A stretch of DNA of 64,000 nucleotides from JACCZX01 sp963710675 (GTDB lineage: Bacteria > Pseudomonadota > Gammaproteobacteria > Burkholderiales > Burkholderiaceae_F). Position 1 is the first letter of the stretch. The number at the start of each line of letters is the position of its first letter. Below are positions 1 through 8,694 of this stretch, in pieces. The notes under the pieces are model-generated. The model ran no database searches. It had not been told where the DNA came from and was given only the letters and a program-made list of their open reading frames with translations. The stretch is taken from assembly GCA_963710675.1 (NCBI GenBank), contig CAVQBE010000017.1:372001-436000 (forward strand), read 5' to 3'. The position numbers and the translations under genes are program-made.

Positions 1-29
1 CCCGCGTCGGGAACGATCTCGTTGGCCGA

Positions 30-602
30 CTAGCTCAAAAGCCGCTTCAGGTCAGCTACCAAGGGATCGACTCCCTCGCCGTGCTTGACGAACAAGCGCA
101 CCCGACCCTCGCGGTCAAAGACGTACGTGCCGGCAGTGTGATCGACCGAATACGACGTCGGCGTTTTGCCAGCGACCTTCTGGTAAAACACCTTGAATTC
201 CTTCGCCGTCGCGGCTGTCTGTTCTGCGGAGCCGTAAAGTGCGACAAAACTTGGATCAAATCCCGGGACGTAGCGTTGCAGGACCGCTTGTGAATCGCGC
301 TCAGGATCAACCGTAATAAAGATGACCTGCAGCTTCTCTCCCTCACTGCCGAGCCGCTTCTTCACCTGTGCCAGATCGTTCAACGTTGTTGGACACACGT
401 CCGGACACTGTGTAAACCCGAAAAAAACCGCGACGACTTTGCCTCGATAGTCGGCCAATGTGCGCTTGGCGCCCGTGTGATCGGTTAACTCAAAATGGCG
501 CGCGTAATTCGCGCCAGTGATATCGACGCCGTTGAACTTCTGAGCACCTCCGCCGCAACCCGCCAGCAGCAATGCCGACGCGATGAGCCAACGAGCGATC
601 AT
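30..602 (-). CDS. SCO1/SenC family copper chaperone lipoprotein
   Basis: A 190-residue SCO family protein, which delivers copper to the CuA site of cytochrome c oxidase subunit II at the outer face of the membrane. The N-terminus is a lipoprotein signal with the lipobox LLAGC near residue 16. The copper-binding CxxxC is visible as QCPDVCP in a thioredoxin-like fold, and a conserved His lies in SVDHTAGTY near residue 153. The ATG at 600-602 is the natural start. It is the last minus-strand gene of the oxidase cluster and follows ctaB after the plus-strand gene at 754-1587, so it probably has its own promoter in the divergent 603-753 gap. Confidence 0.93.
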   Translation of the reverse strand: MIARWLIASALLLAGCGGGAQKFNGVDITGANYARHFELTDHTGAKRTLADYRGKVVAVFFGFTQCPDVCPTTLNDLAQVKKRLGSEGEKLQVIFITVDPERDSQAVLQRYVPGFDPSFVALYGSAEQTAATAKEFKVFYQKVAGKTPTSYSVDHTAGTYVFDREGRVRLFVKHGEGVDPLVADLKRLLS

Positions 603-753
603 TTAAGTCGTCTGTCCAAAAGAGCAAAGAAACGAATAGGAAGCAACGGTTAGCATATTGCCCTTCACCTCCCAGCCGTTGCAAGCGCCGGGCCTTGGCT
701 TGATAGATCATAGAAACCCGACTTGCAACTGCACATCTGCTGAATTCCGTTTG

Positions 754-1587
754 ATGGCTCTTTGGATATCGCGCCGTCGTGCCGTTGTTGCGGCTATCGC
801 GGCCCTGTTCTTGTCGCTTTGGCTTGCGACACCTGCCTTCGCTACGTCGGTTGAGCCGGGCGCCGAGGGCACTGAGGCGGACGGAAGCGCGCCTCAACAG
901 CTGAACGTGACCATCGATTGGAAAGGTCTTCGGCGCGACACGTTGTATTTCGCGGGTTATCAATTTGTGGTCGTCGGCGTGCTGTATGCCATGCCTGAAT
1001 CGGTAACCAACTGGGACAAGAACACCGCGGGATTGAGCAAATGGTGGGATAACGTAAGCAACCCGGGCCGGGACGAGGATGATGCGTATCTGAACTGGAT
1101 AACGCATCCCTATTGGGGCGCGGCTTACTACATACGTGGTCGAGAGCGCGGCTTGAGCCGCTGGCAATCGTTCGGTTACTCAGCTTTGCTCTCGACCATG
1201 TTCGAGTATGGTGCCGAGGCTTTTTTCGAGAAGCCGTCCTATCAGGATCTCTGGATCACGCCGGTGATTGGTTCGCTGCTCGGGGAGTTCGTCTTCTCGC
1301 CCCTGCGCGAGTCCATCAGAGCCAAGCCAGGTGGACCCGACGGTATGGACAAGTTCTTACTGGTCCTTACCGACCCCCTGGGCGCAGCCAACGAATTGAC
1401 CGATCGGCTGTTTGGCGTGGAAACCAAAGTGTCATTGGTACCAATGGGAGCAACACGGCTATCGGTTTCGCCGATGGGGCCGCTCGCCACCAGCATTTCC
1501 TCTGGAAGCCGCGTCTCGTGGCCACACCCCGACAACGGGCGCCTCAGAGGCGTGACCTGGGGATTGAAGCTGCAGGTCCGCTGGTAG
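754..1587 (+). CDS. DUF3943 family exported protein
   Basis: A 277-residue protein resembling the DUF3943 family, function unknown. The ATG at 754 gives a good signal peptide (RRR followed by AAIAALFLSLWLATPAFA). An upstream in-frame start at 658 would add 32 residues with no signal character, so I reject it. Conserved-looking features are the NWITHPYWGAAYY segment, STMFEYGAEAFFEKPS and DLWITPVIGSLLGE. The C-terminus ends in an aromatic residue (LQVRW), which fits an envelope or outer-membrane location, but that is inference. It is divergent from sco and convergent with ctaB, with 22 bp between the stops. Confidence 0.75.
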   Translation: MALWISRRRAVVAAIAALFLSLWLATPAFATSVEPGAEGTEADGSAPQQLNVTIDWKGLRRDTLYFAGYQFVVVGVLYAMPESVTNWDKNTAGLSKWWDNVSNPGRDEDDAYLNWITHPYWGAAYYIRGRERGLSRWQSFGYSALLSTMFEYGAEAFFEKPSYQDLWITPVIGSLLGEFVFSPLRESIRAKPGGPDGMDKFLLVLTDPLGAANELTDRLFGVETKVSLVPMGATRLSVSPMGPLATSISSGSRVSWPHPDNGRLRGVTWGLKLQVRW

Positions 1588-1609
1588 CGCTATTCCAGCC
1601 GACGACCGA

Positions 1610-2515
1610 TCACGCAAATTTGTCTATCAGCAAAGCAGTGAAAAGCGCCGCCAGGTAAATGATCGAGTAGCTGAACGTTGCACGCGCGAGCTTGTCGCTG
1701 TAGCTACGATGCAATCTCCAGGCGTAGGCGACGAAAATCGCGCCGAGCACGAGTGCCGCGACCAGATACAACAAGCCTGCCATTCGAATGACGAATGGCA
1801 GTAAGGTCACTGCAACTAGCACCAACGTGTACATCAGAATGTGAAGCCGTGTTAGCGCAACCCCGTGCGTCACCGGCAGCATCGGCAGACCCGCCTTGCG
1901 GTAGTCATCGAGCCGATAAAGCGCGAGTGCCCAGAAGTGCGGCGGCGTCCACACGAAAATGATCAACGCCAGAAGCCACGCCTCGGCCGGAGCGCTGTTG
2001 GTTATTGCCGCCCAACCGAGCACTGGGGGCATCGCACCGCTCATGCCGCCAATGACGATGTTCTGCGGTGTGTACGGCTTCAGCAGCACCGTGTACACGA
2101 CCGCGTAGCCAACAAATGTCGCGAAGGTTAGCCACATCGTCAGCGGATTCACGAATTCGCCAAGCAGCCACATCCCGATACCACCCAGCAAGCCGGAGAA
2201 CACGATCGCCTGCCAGGGCGACAACTCACCACGAGGCAGCGGACGCATGCGCGTGCGCGCCATTTTTTGATCGATGTGCTTTTCGATCAGCGAATTGACG
2301 GCGAAGGCCGCACCGGCAAGCAACCAGATGCCGAGTGTCGCGCACACAACCAGCCGCCAAGGCGGCAGCTCCGACGTCGACAGAAACATGCCGATCACGG
2401 CACAGAAGATTGCGAGCTGCGTAACGCGTGGCTTGGTCAGCGCCCAATACTGCGCAAGCAGGTGCTGAGCGCTACGGCCGGCAGGCTGTGTGTTTGTAGT
2501 GGTCTGGGCGGTCAT
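1610..2515 (-). CDS. ctaB: Protoheme IX farnesyltransferase (heme O synthase)
   Basis: A 301-residue UbiA-superfamily prenyltransferase that adds a farnesyl chain to heme B to make heme O, the precursor of heme A. The Asp-rich signature NSLIEKHIDQKMARTRMRPL (N and D on the first cytoplasmic loop) and the second loop YRLDDYRKAGLPMLPVTHG are present among about nine membrane helices. The ATG at 2513-2515 overlaps the ctaA stop (ATGA), so the two genes are translationally coupled. A longer in-frame extension to 2737 only runs through ctaA in another frame. CyoE is the equivalent name. Confidence 0.96.
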   Translation of the reverse strand: MTAQTTTNTQPAGRSAQHLLAQYWALTKPRVTQLAIFCAVIGMFLSTSELPPWRLVVCATLGIWLLAGAAFAVNSLIEKHIDQKMARTRMRPLPRGELSPWQAIVFSGLLGGIGMWLLGEFVNPLTMWLTFATFVGYAVVYTVLLKPYTPQNIVIGGMSGAMPPVLGWAAITNSAPAEAWLLALIIFVWTPPHFWALALYRLDDYRKAGLPMLPVTHGVALTRLHILMYTLVLVAVTLLPFVIRMAGLLYLVAALVLGAIFVAYAWRLHRSYSDKLARATFSYSIIYLAALFTALLIDKFA

Positions 2516-3609
2516 GCAGGTACCTGTAAGGCGCGTAAGTTTAGCGGTGTGCGCGACGTCCGATGTAACGCCACCATGATCAAGGCAACGAGCAAAGCGG
2601 CGCCGGCACTGTGCAGAACGGCGAGAAGCAGCGGCCATTGCAGCACCACATTCGACAGGCCTGTAAGTAGCTGCAAGAGCAACAAACTGGCCAGAGCCTG
2701 CGGCAAACGCGTAAAGCCAGAGCGCCACAGCTGCCAAATCAGTATCCCGACGGCGACCACCACCACCATTGCAAACGCTCTGTGCGTCCAGTGAATCGCC
2801 ACCAGCGCCTGGACTGCAATCAGGTTGCCGTCAGGAGTCTGGCCGAGAGCCCGCCACCAGGTGAAGCCGCTCGAAAAATCCATTGGTGGGACCCACTGGC
2901 CCTGACATAACGGAAAATCCGGACAAGCCATTACGGCGTAATTACTGCTGACCCAGCCGCCCAGCCCTATCTGGAGCACCACTACTGCAAGCGCTGCAAT
3001 GGCCGCAGCACGCAAGCGCGGCGATGTGATCGGCTGCACCGCGGGCCCTTCGCGTAGCGCGATCCATGTCAGGATCGCCAACAGGCCGATTCCGCCCAAT
3101 AAGTGCAGCGTCACGATGGCGGGCTGCAATTTCATCGTCACCGTTAATGCGCCAAACACGCCTTGCACGCAGACCCAGACCAGCGCTGCGCTCGCCCACC
3201 ACGGCGAAGTCGCCAGCGCAGTTCGTCCGGCTCGCCGCCAGGCCTGGACCGTCAGCACGATGATCAACACTCCAACCGCAAGCGCAAAGTATCGATGCGT
3301 CATCTCGATCCACGCCTTGCTCGCGGTGACCGGACCCGTCGGCAGCGCAGCCTGCGCCTGGGAAATCTGATCCGACGCGGACCACGGATTCGACTTGCCA
3401 TAGCAACCCGGCCAGTCGGGACACCCGAGCCCAGAGTCCGTCAGGCGCGTGAAGCTGCCGACCATGATCAGATCGAGCGTCAGGAATGCGGTGATCCATG
3501 CAAGCTTCCTAAACTTGTGCGCGTCACGCGACCGCCATATATAAATGAGCGGTGCGGCCGCAACGGCGATACCGATGGTTGCCAGCCAGACAAACGAAAC
3601 AATTGTCAT
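2512..3609 (-). CDS. ctaA: Heme A synthase (COX15/CtaA family)
   Basis: A 365-residue, eight-helix membrane enzyme that oxidises the C8 methyl of heme O to a formyl group, giving heme A. Visible motifs are RLTDSGLGCPDWPGCYG, EMTHRYFA, LHLLGGI and HWTHRAFA, carrying the axial histidines of the two heme-binding halves. It is full length and in one frame. The ATG at 3607-3609 overlaps the stop of the preceding SCO-like gene by ATGA, and its own stop overlaps the ctaB start, so this is a tightly coupled operon. Confidence 0.96.
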   Translation of the reverse strand: MTIVSFVWLATIGIAVAAAPLIYIWRSRDAHKFRKLAWITAFLTLDLIMVGSFTRLTDSGLGCPDWPGCYGKSNPWSASDQISQAQAALPTGPVTASKAWIEMTHRYFALAVGVLIIVLTVQAWRRAGRTALATSPWWASAALVWVCVQGVFGALTVTMKLQPAIVTLHLLGGIGLLAILTWIALREGPAVQPITSPRLRAAAIAALAVVVLQIGLGGWVSSNYAVMACPDFPLCQGQWVPPMDFSSGFTWWRALGQTPDGNLIAVQALVAIHWTHRAFAMVVVVAVGILIWQLWRSGFTRLPQALASLLLLQLLTGLSNVVLQWPLLLAVLHSAGAALLVALIMVALHRTSRTPLNLRALQVPA

Positions 3610-4227
3610 GGCGCCCGCGGCTGCGCTTGCCCCGAGTCAATGCGGATCCAACCTGCGGAGATCTTCAATAACCTGGCGAGATCACGCTTTACACCATTTA
3701 TCTCCGGATTTTTCGGCCACCGAAGCATCAAGTTGCTGCGCGGATCGATCAGCCAGATATGGTCCTGCAGCTGGGCGCCGGGCAGTGTCGGGCAACGCCA
3801 TAAAGTCACGGAGCTCCTGCAGTGGTGCGCGAACGAAATGCGTACCTTCGTATTCACGCATCAGCATGATGGGCAGCGGCTCCCTGTCGGTGATCAGCCA
3901 CACTCGCTCAATGCGGTTCTGATCTTTGCCGGTCATCGCGCGCTGTTGGCGCATCATCAGCAGCTTATTCGCGCACGGTTTGTCGCACTGGCCGCTGTCT
4001 ACCATTACAAATACCCAGTTGCCTGCGAGCTGCCGCAAGTCGAAGCGCGTGCCGTCCAGATTGGTCAGTGACAACGCCGGTACTGGCCGCTGCGGTTCCA
4101 GCAAGGTTCCATAGTTGGTGCGGCCCGCCGGCGGTGCGAAGTAATAGGAAATGTACGCAGCCGCAATCGGCACGATCGTAATCGCCATTAATACATACAG
4201 CGGCAGATAGCGTCGCCACCGCTTCAT
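3606..4227 (-). CDS. SCO-like oxidase assembly protein (frameshifted)
   Basis: A membrane-anchored thioredoxin-like protein of about 206 residues that in Burkholderiales sits between SURF1 and COX15. One N-terminal helix (YVLMAITIVPIAAAYISYYF) precedes a SCO-like domain with a CxxxC (SGQCDKPCANK) and WLITDREP. The reading frame breaks near 3790: dropping one base of the GGG at 3790-3792 joins FMALP to TLPGAQLQDHIWLIDP and restores a frame to the stop at 3606. The start at 4227 overlaps the SURF1 stop (ATGA) and the stop overlaps the ctaA start. Copper or redox function is inferred from the motif and context. Confidence 0.8.
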
Positions 4228-4943
4228 CGCCCGCGCCATGTTTTCCAGCCGAAATAGGCAGCAAGCGTAAAAATGAGTCCTGCCAGCGCGTACCACTGAA
4301 ACGCATAACCTCGATGTTTGTCGACGCCGCTTGCGGGTTGCGGCCATTCGCGCCGCAAGCTGTCGGCCGCACCGGTAGTCGCCGCTTGACGCACAACGAA
4401 GCGCGCAACGCTGCGCTTCGAGACTTTCTCATAGGCATCAAAGTCGAGGTTCTGCCAGATACCGGGCACGTCGAGCTTCGGCGCGCTGCCCAGTTCCAGC
4501 ACTGTCGTTGGCCGCGCTACGGCGAAGCCTTCGACGGTCACCTGGCCCGAGGGTGGCGCCGGAGGCGTGTCTGGGCCAGGATCCGCACCGCGCGGCTTCC
4601 ATCCCCGCTCAATCAACACTTCGGGCAATCCACCACCGATTAGCAGCGGCGTAATGACTTGATAGCCAGCTACACCGTTAACGATCCGGTTGTCGAGCAA
4701 CACGGTGCCAGTTGGATCGAACACGCCCGTAACACGAACCTTGCTTGGCAGACTCGCTGCAACGCGTTCGATCGATGAGGGTGATGCAAGGTCAAGGGGA
4801 GCCGCACGCTCGGCTGCATCGGCTTGCGCCTGCAACATTTCCTTCGCATCACCGCGGCGGGTTTGCCAATTGCCCAGAGAGATTGCTGCGGCTACGCCGA
4901 TCGTCGCGGCGATCCAAGCAAGAATCAACTTCGAACGCGGCAT
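4224..4943 (-). CDS. SURF1 family cytochrome oxidase biogenesis protein
   Basis: A 239-residue SURF1-family protein that helps insert heme A into oxidase subunit I. It has the typical two-helix topology: an N-terminal helix (LILAWIAATIGVAAAISLGNWQ) and a C-terminal helix (WYALAGLIFTLAAYFGW) around a periplasmic domain with DNRIVNGVAGYQVITPL and VLIERGWKP. I take the ATG at 4941-4943; the frame extends to a TTG at 4970, but this adds residues without family character. The start lies only 27 bp from the divergent DUF2909 gene. Confidence 0.93.
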   Translation of the reverse strand: MPRSKLILAWIAATIGVAAAISLGNWQTRRGDAKEMLQAQADAAERAAPLDLASPSSIERVAASLPSKVRVTGVFDPTGTVLLDNRIVNGVAGYQVITPLLIGGGLPEVLIERGWKPRGADPGPDTPPAPPSGQVTVEGFAVARPTTVLELGSAPKLDVPGIWQNLDFDAYEKVSKRSVARFVVRQAATTGAADSLRREWPQPASGVDKHRGYAFQWYALAGLIFTLAAYFGWKTWRGR

Positions 4944-4970
4944 CTGGGTGGATGCAATAATTTCCGGCAA

Positions 4971-5168
4971 ATGCGAATCGTCATCGTCATCGCCTTAGTT
5001 GGCATTCTGTTTTCGCTTGGATCTGCATTGTTTTATCTGATGCGCGATAAAGGCACGACCAATCGCACCGTCAATGCGCTGACGATCCGCGTCGGAATTT
5101 CGATCGCGCTTTTCCTGTTCATCCTGTTCAGTTACTGGATGGGCTGGATCGCGCCGCGCAGCTATTGA
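4971..5168 (+). CDS. DUF2909 twin-transmembrane protein
   Basis: A 65-residue protein with two predicted membrane helices (VIVIALVGILFSLGSALFYLM and ISIALFLFILFSYWMGWI) joined by a short basic loop. It matches the small DUF2909 family that accompanies oxidase genes in betaproteobacteria; function unknown. The ATG at 4971 is divergent from SURF1, and the gene faces the end of ctaE. It is the only plus-strand gene inside the oxidase cluster. Confidence 0.85.
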   Translation: MRIVIVIALVGILFSLGSALFYLMRDKGTTNRTVNALTIRVGISIALFLFILFSYWMGWIAPRSY

Positions 5169-5198
5169 GCAGCACGGCGCGCGAGCCACGCGTCGAAG

Positions 5199-6083
5199 CT
5201 ATAGCCAGTAGACGACGATGTACAGGCCGATCCAGACCACGTCGACAAAGTGCCAATACCACGCGGCGCCTTCAAAAGCGAAGTGTTGATCCGGTTTGAA
5301 GTGGCCGCGAATCAGGCGCAGCAAAACCACCGACAGCATCAGCGCCCCAAGAAACACATGGAAGCCGTGAAAGCCGGTGAGCATGAAAAACGTCGATCCG
5401 AAAATGCCTGAAGTCAGTTTGAGGTTCAGATCGCGATACGCGTGGCCGTACTCGAATATCTGAACGCCAAGAAACGTCACGCCTAGCACGATCGTGATGG
5501 CGAGCCAAAGGATCGCCCGGCTACGGTGGTTAGCGCGCAGCGCATGATGCGCGATCGTCAAGGTCACACCCGACGACAAGAGCAGTGCCGTATTGATTGT
5601 CGGCAGCCAAAATGGACCCAGGCGCGTGAACGGATCAATAGTCCCCGCAGGCCCCGAATGCGGCCACGTCGGAAGAAAATCAGGCCACAACAGCTTGTGA
5701 TCGAAATCGCCCAACAGCGGCAGACTTATTACCCGAGCGTAAAACAGCGCGCCAAAAAACGACGCGAAGAACATCACTTCCGAAAAGATGAACCAGCTCA
5801 TTCCCCAACGGAACGAGACATCGACCTTTCGGTTGTAGTCGCCGGCCTCGGATTCATGCGATACGGTCGAGAACCAGCCGATCAGCATGTAGACCAAAGT
5901 CCCAAGCCCGATCGCGAGCGAAAACCAGCCGAGCGAGTTGTGGTTGACGACCATTGCCGCGCCGAACATCGTGAAAATCATTGCGATGCCGCCCACCACA
6001 GGCCACTGCGATGGTGCAGGCACGTAATAAAGTGGGCGATGCGCAGGCGCGTGGGCGTGCGTGGCGCTATGCGGGTCAGCCAT
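5199..6083 (-). CDS. ctaE: Cytochrome c oxidase subunit III
   Basis: A 294-residue heme-copper oxidase subunit III with seven membrane helices. Family segments seen are SFRWGMSWFIFSEVMFFASFF, the GFHGFHVFLG segment and FEGAAWYWHFVDVVWIGLY at the C-terminus. Subunit III stabilises subunit I and contributes to proton uptake. It is intact. It follows DUF2970 with a 20 bp gap on the minus strand and is the last gene of the ctaC-ctaD-small protein-ctaG-DUF2970-ctaE run. Confidence 0.97.
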   Translation of the reverse strand: MADPHSATHAHAPAHRPLYYVPAPSQWPVVGGIAMIFTMFGAAMVVNHNSLGWFSLAIGLGTLVYMLIGWFSTVSHESEAGDYNRKVDVSFRWGMSWFIFSEVMFFASFFGALFYARVISLPLLGDFDHKLLWPDFLPTWPHSGPAGTIDPFTRLGPFWLPTINTALLLSSGVTLTIAHHALRANHRSRAILWLAITIVLGVTFLGVQIFEYGHAYRDLNLKLTSGIFGSTFFMLTGFHGFHVFLGALMLSVVLLRLIRGHFKPDQHFAFEGAAWYWHFVDVVWIGLYIVVYWL

Positions 6084-6103
6084 CGGTTCGTTCCTCTTTT
6101 CGA

Positions 6104-6325
6104 TCAGGGCACGACTAAATTGACGACAACAATGAGCAGGGCAACGAACAGCGCCGCGGCCAGCAGGCCCGCGATGATGACGTGCACCGGATTAAGCTGG
6201 GCTGCATCCCTCTCGTATTCGGACTTGCGCCGCACACCAAAGAACGACCACAAAACGGCACGCGCCGTCTGCCCAAATCCTGCGCGCCGCTGTGCGGGGC
6301 GCGCTTGATCCGGCTCGCGATCCAT
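6104..6325 (-). CDS. DUF2970 small membrane protein
   Basis: A 73-residue protein with a basic N-terminal half (including AVLWSFFGVRRKSEYERD) and one C-terminal helix (VIIAGLLAAALFVALLIVVV). This is the DUF2970 family, found between ctaG and ctaE in betaproteobacteria; its role in oxidase assembly is inferred only from position. The ATG at 6323-6325 lies 10 bp after the ctaG stop. Confidence 0.85.
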   Translation of the reverse strand: MDREPDQARPAQRRAGFGQTARAVLWSFFGVRRKSEYERDAAQLNPVHVIIAGLLAAALFVALLIVVVNLVVP

Positions 6326-6335
6326 CGGTTCGGCC

Positions 6336-6896
6336 TCATTTCACGGCGGCAACGGCGCCCGCGACCTCAAAGAACGTGTACGACAACGTAATGGTCTTCA
6401 CATCGGCAGGCAACTTCGGATCAATGAAAAACAGCACCGGAAACTGGCGCGTCTCCCCGGCTGCCAGCACCTGCTGTTGAAAACAAAAGCACTCGAGCTT
6501 CTGTATGTACTGGGCGGCGTGCACCGGCGCGTAGCTGGGGATCGCCTGCCCCGCCATCGAACGATTGTCCAGATTGACCAGGTCGTACTTAACTTGCACC
6601 AACTGGCCCGGATACGCTTCGATGAAATTTTGATGTGGCTTGAATCGCCAGGCGCCCTGCTTGTTCGCATCGAACTCGACAATGACGGTGCGCGTGCGAT
6701 CCACCTGAGTATTGCGCACCGCATCTTCTGCCTCTGCATTACGCGAGGTCAAAACGTTGATGCCTGTGACTTCGCAGATCTTTCTATAAAGCGGTATCAG
6801 TGCCCACCCAAAACCGAACATCAGCACCGAGACGACGAGCAGCTTGCGCAAAGTAATGCGGTTTCCGATGCGAATGAGGCGCTGATCGGCTTTCAT
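6336..6896 (-). CDS. ctaG: Cytochrome c oxidase assembly protein CtaG/Cox11
   Basis: A 186-residue Cox11 family copper chaperone for the CuB site of subunit I. It has one N-terminal membrane helix (LLVVSVLMFGFGWALIPLY) and a periplasmic immunoglobulin-like domain with the copper-binding CFCF motif (KLECFCFQQQ) and FFIDPKLP. The ATG at 6894-6896 sits one base after the stop of the 44-residue gene at 6898-7032, so I choose it over an upstream non-ATG start. Confidence 0.95.
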   Translation of the reverse strand: MKADQRLIRIGNRITLRKLLVVSVLMFGFGWALIPLYRKICEVTGINVLTSRNAEAEDAVRNTQVDRTRTVIVEFDANKQGAWRFKPHQNFIEAYPGQLVQVKYDLVNLDNRSMAGQAIPSYAPVHAAQYIQKLECFCFQQQVLAAGETRQFPVLFFIDPKLPADVKTITLSYTFFEVAGAVAAVK

Positions 6897-6897
6897 G

Positions 6898-7032
6898 TCA
6901 GACGGCGACGAGCAGCCAATACTTTGCGATGACGCCGCCAAAGAACGCGAGCACGATCGAAAGCAGGATCAGTGCAGTGCGCTTGTTCAGGGACCGCCGG
7001 CCGCCTGCGGCGTCCGGCGACTGGATGCTCAT
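6898..7032 (-). CDS. Small single-helix oxidase assembly protein (44 aa)
   Basis: A 44-codon gene between ctaD and ctaG. Translation starts MSIQSPDAAGGRRSLNKR and ends in one helix (ALILLSIVLAFFGGVIAKYW). The ATG at 7030-7032 follows the ctaD stop by two bases, and its TGA is one base from the ctaG ATG, so coupling is certain if it is translated. Genes of this size and pattern occur at this place in betaproteobacterial oxidase operons and are named cytochrome oxidase small assembly protein. It is easily missed because of its length. Confidence 0.8.
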   Translation of the reverse strand: MSIQSPDAAGGRRSLNKRTALILLSIVLAFFGGVIAKYWLLVAV

Positions 7033-7034
7033 CG

Positions 7035-8666
7035 TCATTTCACTACCGGTGGCGTTTCAAACGTATGGAACGGCGGCGGCGACGGCAACGTCCACTCCAG
7101 GCCGCCGTCCACCGAGTGCCACGGATCAGCCGCGGCCTTGGGACCGCCGCGAATGCACTTGATGACCACGTAAAGAAACAACAGCTGCGCGAGACCAAAT
7201 CCAAAGGCACTCACCGTTCCCATCGCGTGGAAGTCAGTGAACTGCATCGGGTAATCGGCATAACGCCGCGGCATACCGGCAAGCCCCAGAAAGTGCATTG
7301 GGAAGAAGGTCAGGTTGAAGAAGATCATCGACAACCAGAAGTGCCACTTACCGAGCTTTTCGTCGTACATATGGCCGGTCCACTTGGGCAGCCAGTAATA
7401 CGCACCGGCAAACAGCGAGAACAACGAGCCGGCCACCAAGACATAGTGAAAATGCGCAACGACGTAATACGTGTCATGCACGGGAATGTCGATCGGTGCC
7501 ACCGCAAGAATCAGCCCTGTGAACCCGCCCATCGTGAACACAAAGATGAAGCCAATTGCGAACAGCATCGGCGTTTCGAACGACAGCGAGCCTCGATACA
7601 TCGTCGCGATCCAGTTGAATACCTTCACCCCCGTCGGCACGGCGATCAACATCGTCGCGTACATGAAGAACAGTTGCCCAGTGACCGGCATGCCGGTCGT
7701 GAACATGTGGTGCGCCCATACCATGAACGACAGGATCGCGATCGACGCCGTCGCATAGACCATAGAGGCGTAACCAAACAGCGGCTTGCGCGCGAACACC
7801 GGAATCACCTGCGAGATGATCCCGAAGCCCGGCAGGATCATGATGTAGACCTCGGGGTGCCCGAAGAACCAGAAAATATGCTGGTACATCACAGGGTCCC
7901 CGCCTCCGGCTGCATTGAAGAAGCTGGTTCCGAAGTGACGGTCGGTCAGCGTCATCGTGATTGCGCCCGCAAGTACTGGCATCACAGCGATCAGCAGATA
8001 TGCTGTGATCAACCAGGTCCAGACGAACATCGGCATCTTCATCAACGTCATGCCGGGCGCTCGCATGTTCAAAATCGTCGTGATGATGTTGATTGACCCC
8101 ATGATCGAGCTCGCGCCCATGATGTGCAGCGCAAATATGGCGAGGTCCATACCCGGACCCATTTGCACCGTCAGCGGTGCATAGAGCGTCCAGCCGGCCG
8201 CCGTGGCTCCTCCAGGAACGAAGAACGATGCAACCAGCAACAGAGCCGCCGGCGGTAATAGCCAGAAGCTGAAGTTGTTCATGCGCGCGAATGCCATGTC
8301 CGGCGCGCCGACCATCAGCGGCACCTGCCAGTTTGCAAATCCCACGAACGCCGGCATGATCGCGCCGAACACCATGATGACGCCGTGCATTGTCGTCAAC
8401 TGATTGAAAAACTCCGGCCGCCAGAACTGCAATCCAGGCTGAAACAGCTCAAGGCGGAGGCCAAGCGCGAGGATGCCGCCGAAAAGGAACATCGTGAAAG
8501 AAAACCACAGATACATCGTGCCGATGTCCTTGTGGTTGGTCGCATAGAGCCAGCGACGCCAGCCATAGGGCGCGTGATCATGGCCCGCGTCATGACCGTG
8601 GTCATGTGCGTGATCAGCGACGTGGTCCGTCGCGCCGGGAGTAATTGCGGGGGGAACGGCGCTCAT
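7035..8666 (-). CDS. ctaD: Cytochrome c oxidase subunit I (aa3 type)
   Basis: A 543-residue catalytic subunit of heme-copper oxidase with 12 membrane helices. Signature segments are visible: WLYATNHKDIGT, the CuB/Tyr region WFFGHPEVYIMILPGFG, and the heme ligand region HDTYYVVAHFHYVL, which places it in the type A family. An N-terminal extension is rich in His and Asp (HAHDHGHDAGHDH), common in this group. The ATG at 8664-8666 is preferred to a TTG one codon upstream. The gene is intact and followed by the small assembly gene. Confidence 0.98.
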   Translation of the reverse strand: MSAVPPAITPGATDHVADHAHDHGHDAGHDHAPYGWRRWLYATNHKDIGTMYLWFSFTMFLFGGILALGLRLELFQPGLQFWRPEFFNQLTTMHGVIMVFGAIMPAFVGFANWQVPLMVGAPDMAFARMNNFSFWLLPPAALLLVASFFVPGGATAAGWTLYAPLTVQMGPGMDLAIFALHIMGASSIMGSINIITTILNMRAPGMTLMKMPMFVWTWLITAYLLIAVMPVLAGAITMTLTDRHFGTSFFNAAGGGDPVMYQHIFWFFGHPEVYIMILPGFGIISQVIPVFARKPLFGYASMVYATASIAILSFMVWAHHMFTTGMPVTGQLFFMYATMLIAVPTGVKVFNWIATMYRGSLSFETPMLFAIGFIFVFTMGGFTGLILAVAPIDIPVHDTYYVVAHFHYVLVAGSLFSLFAGAYYWLPKWTGHMYDEKLGKWHFWLSMIFFNLTFFPMHFLGLAGMPRRYADYPMQFTDFHAMGTVSAFGFGLAQLLFLYVVIKCIRGGPKAAADPWHSVDGGLEWTLPSPPPFHTFETPPVVK

Positions 8667-8694
8667 CAAATTTCCTGACGTTTTATGCGGTGGT

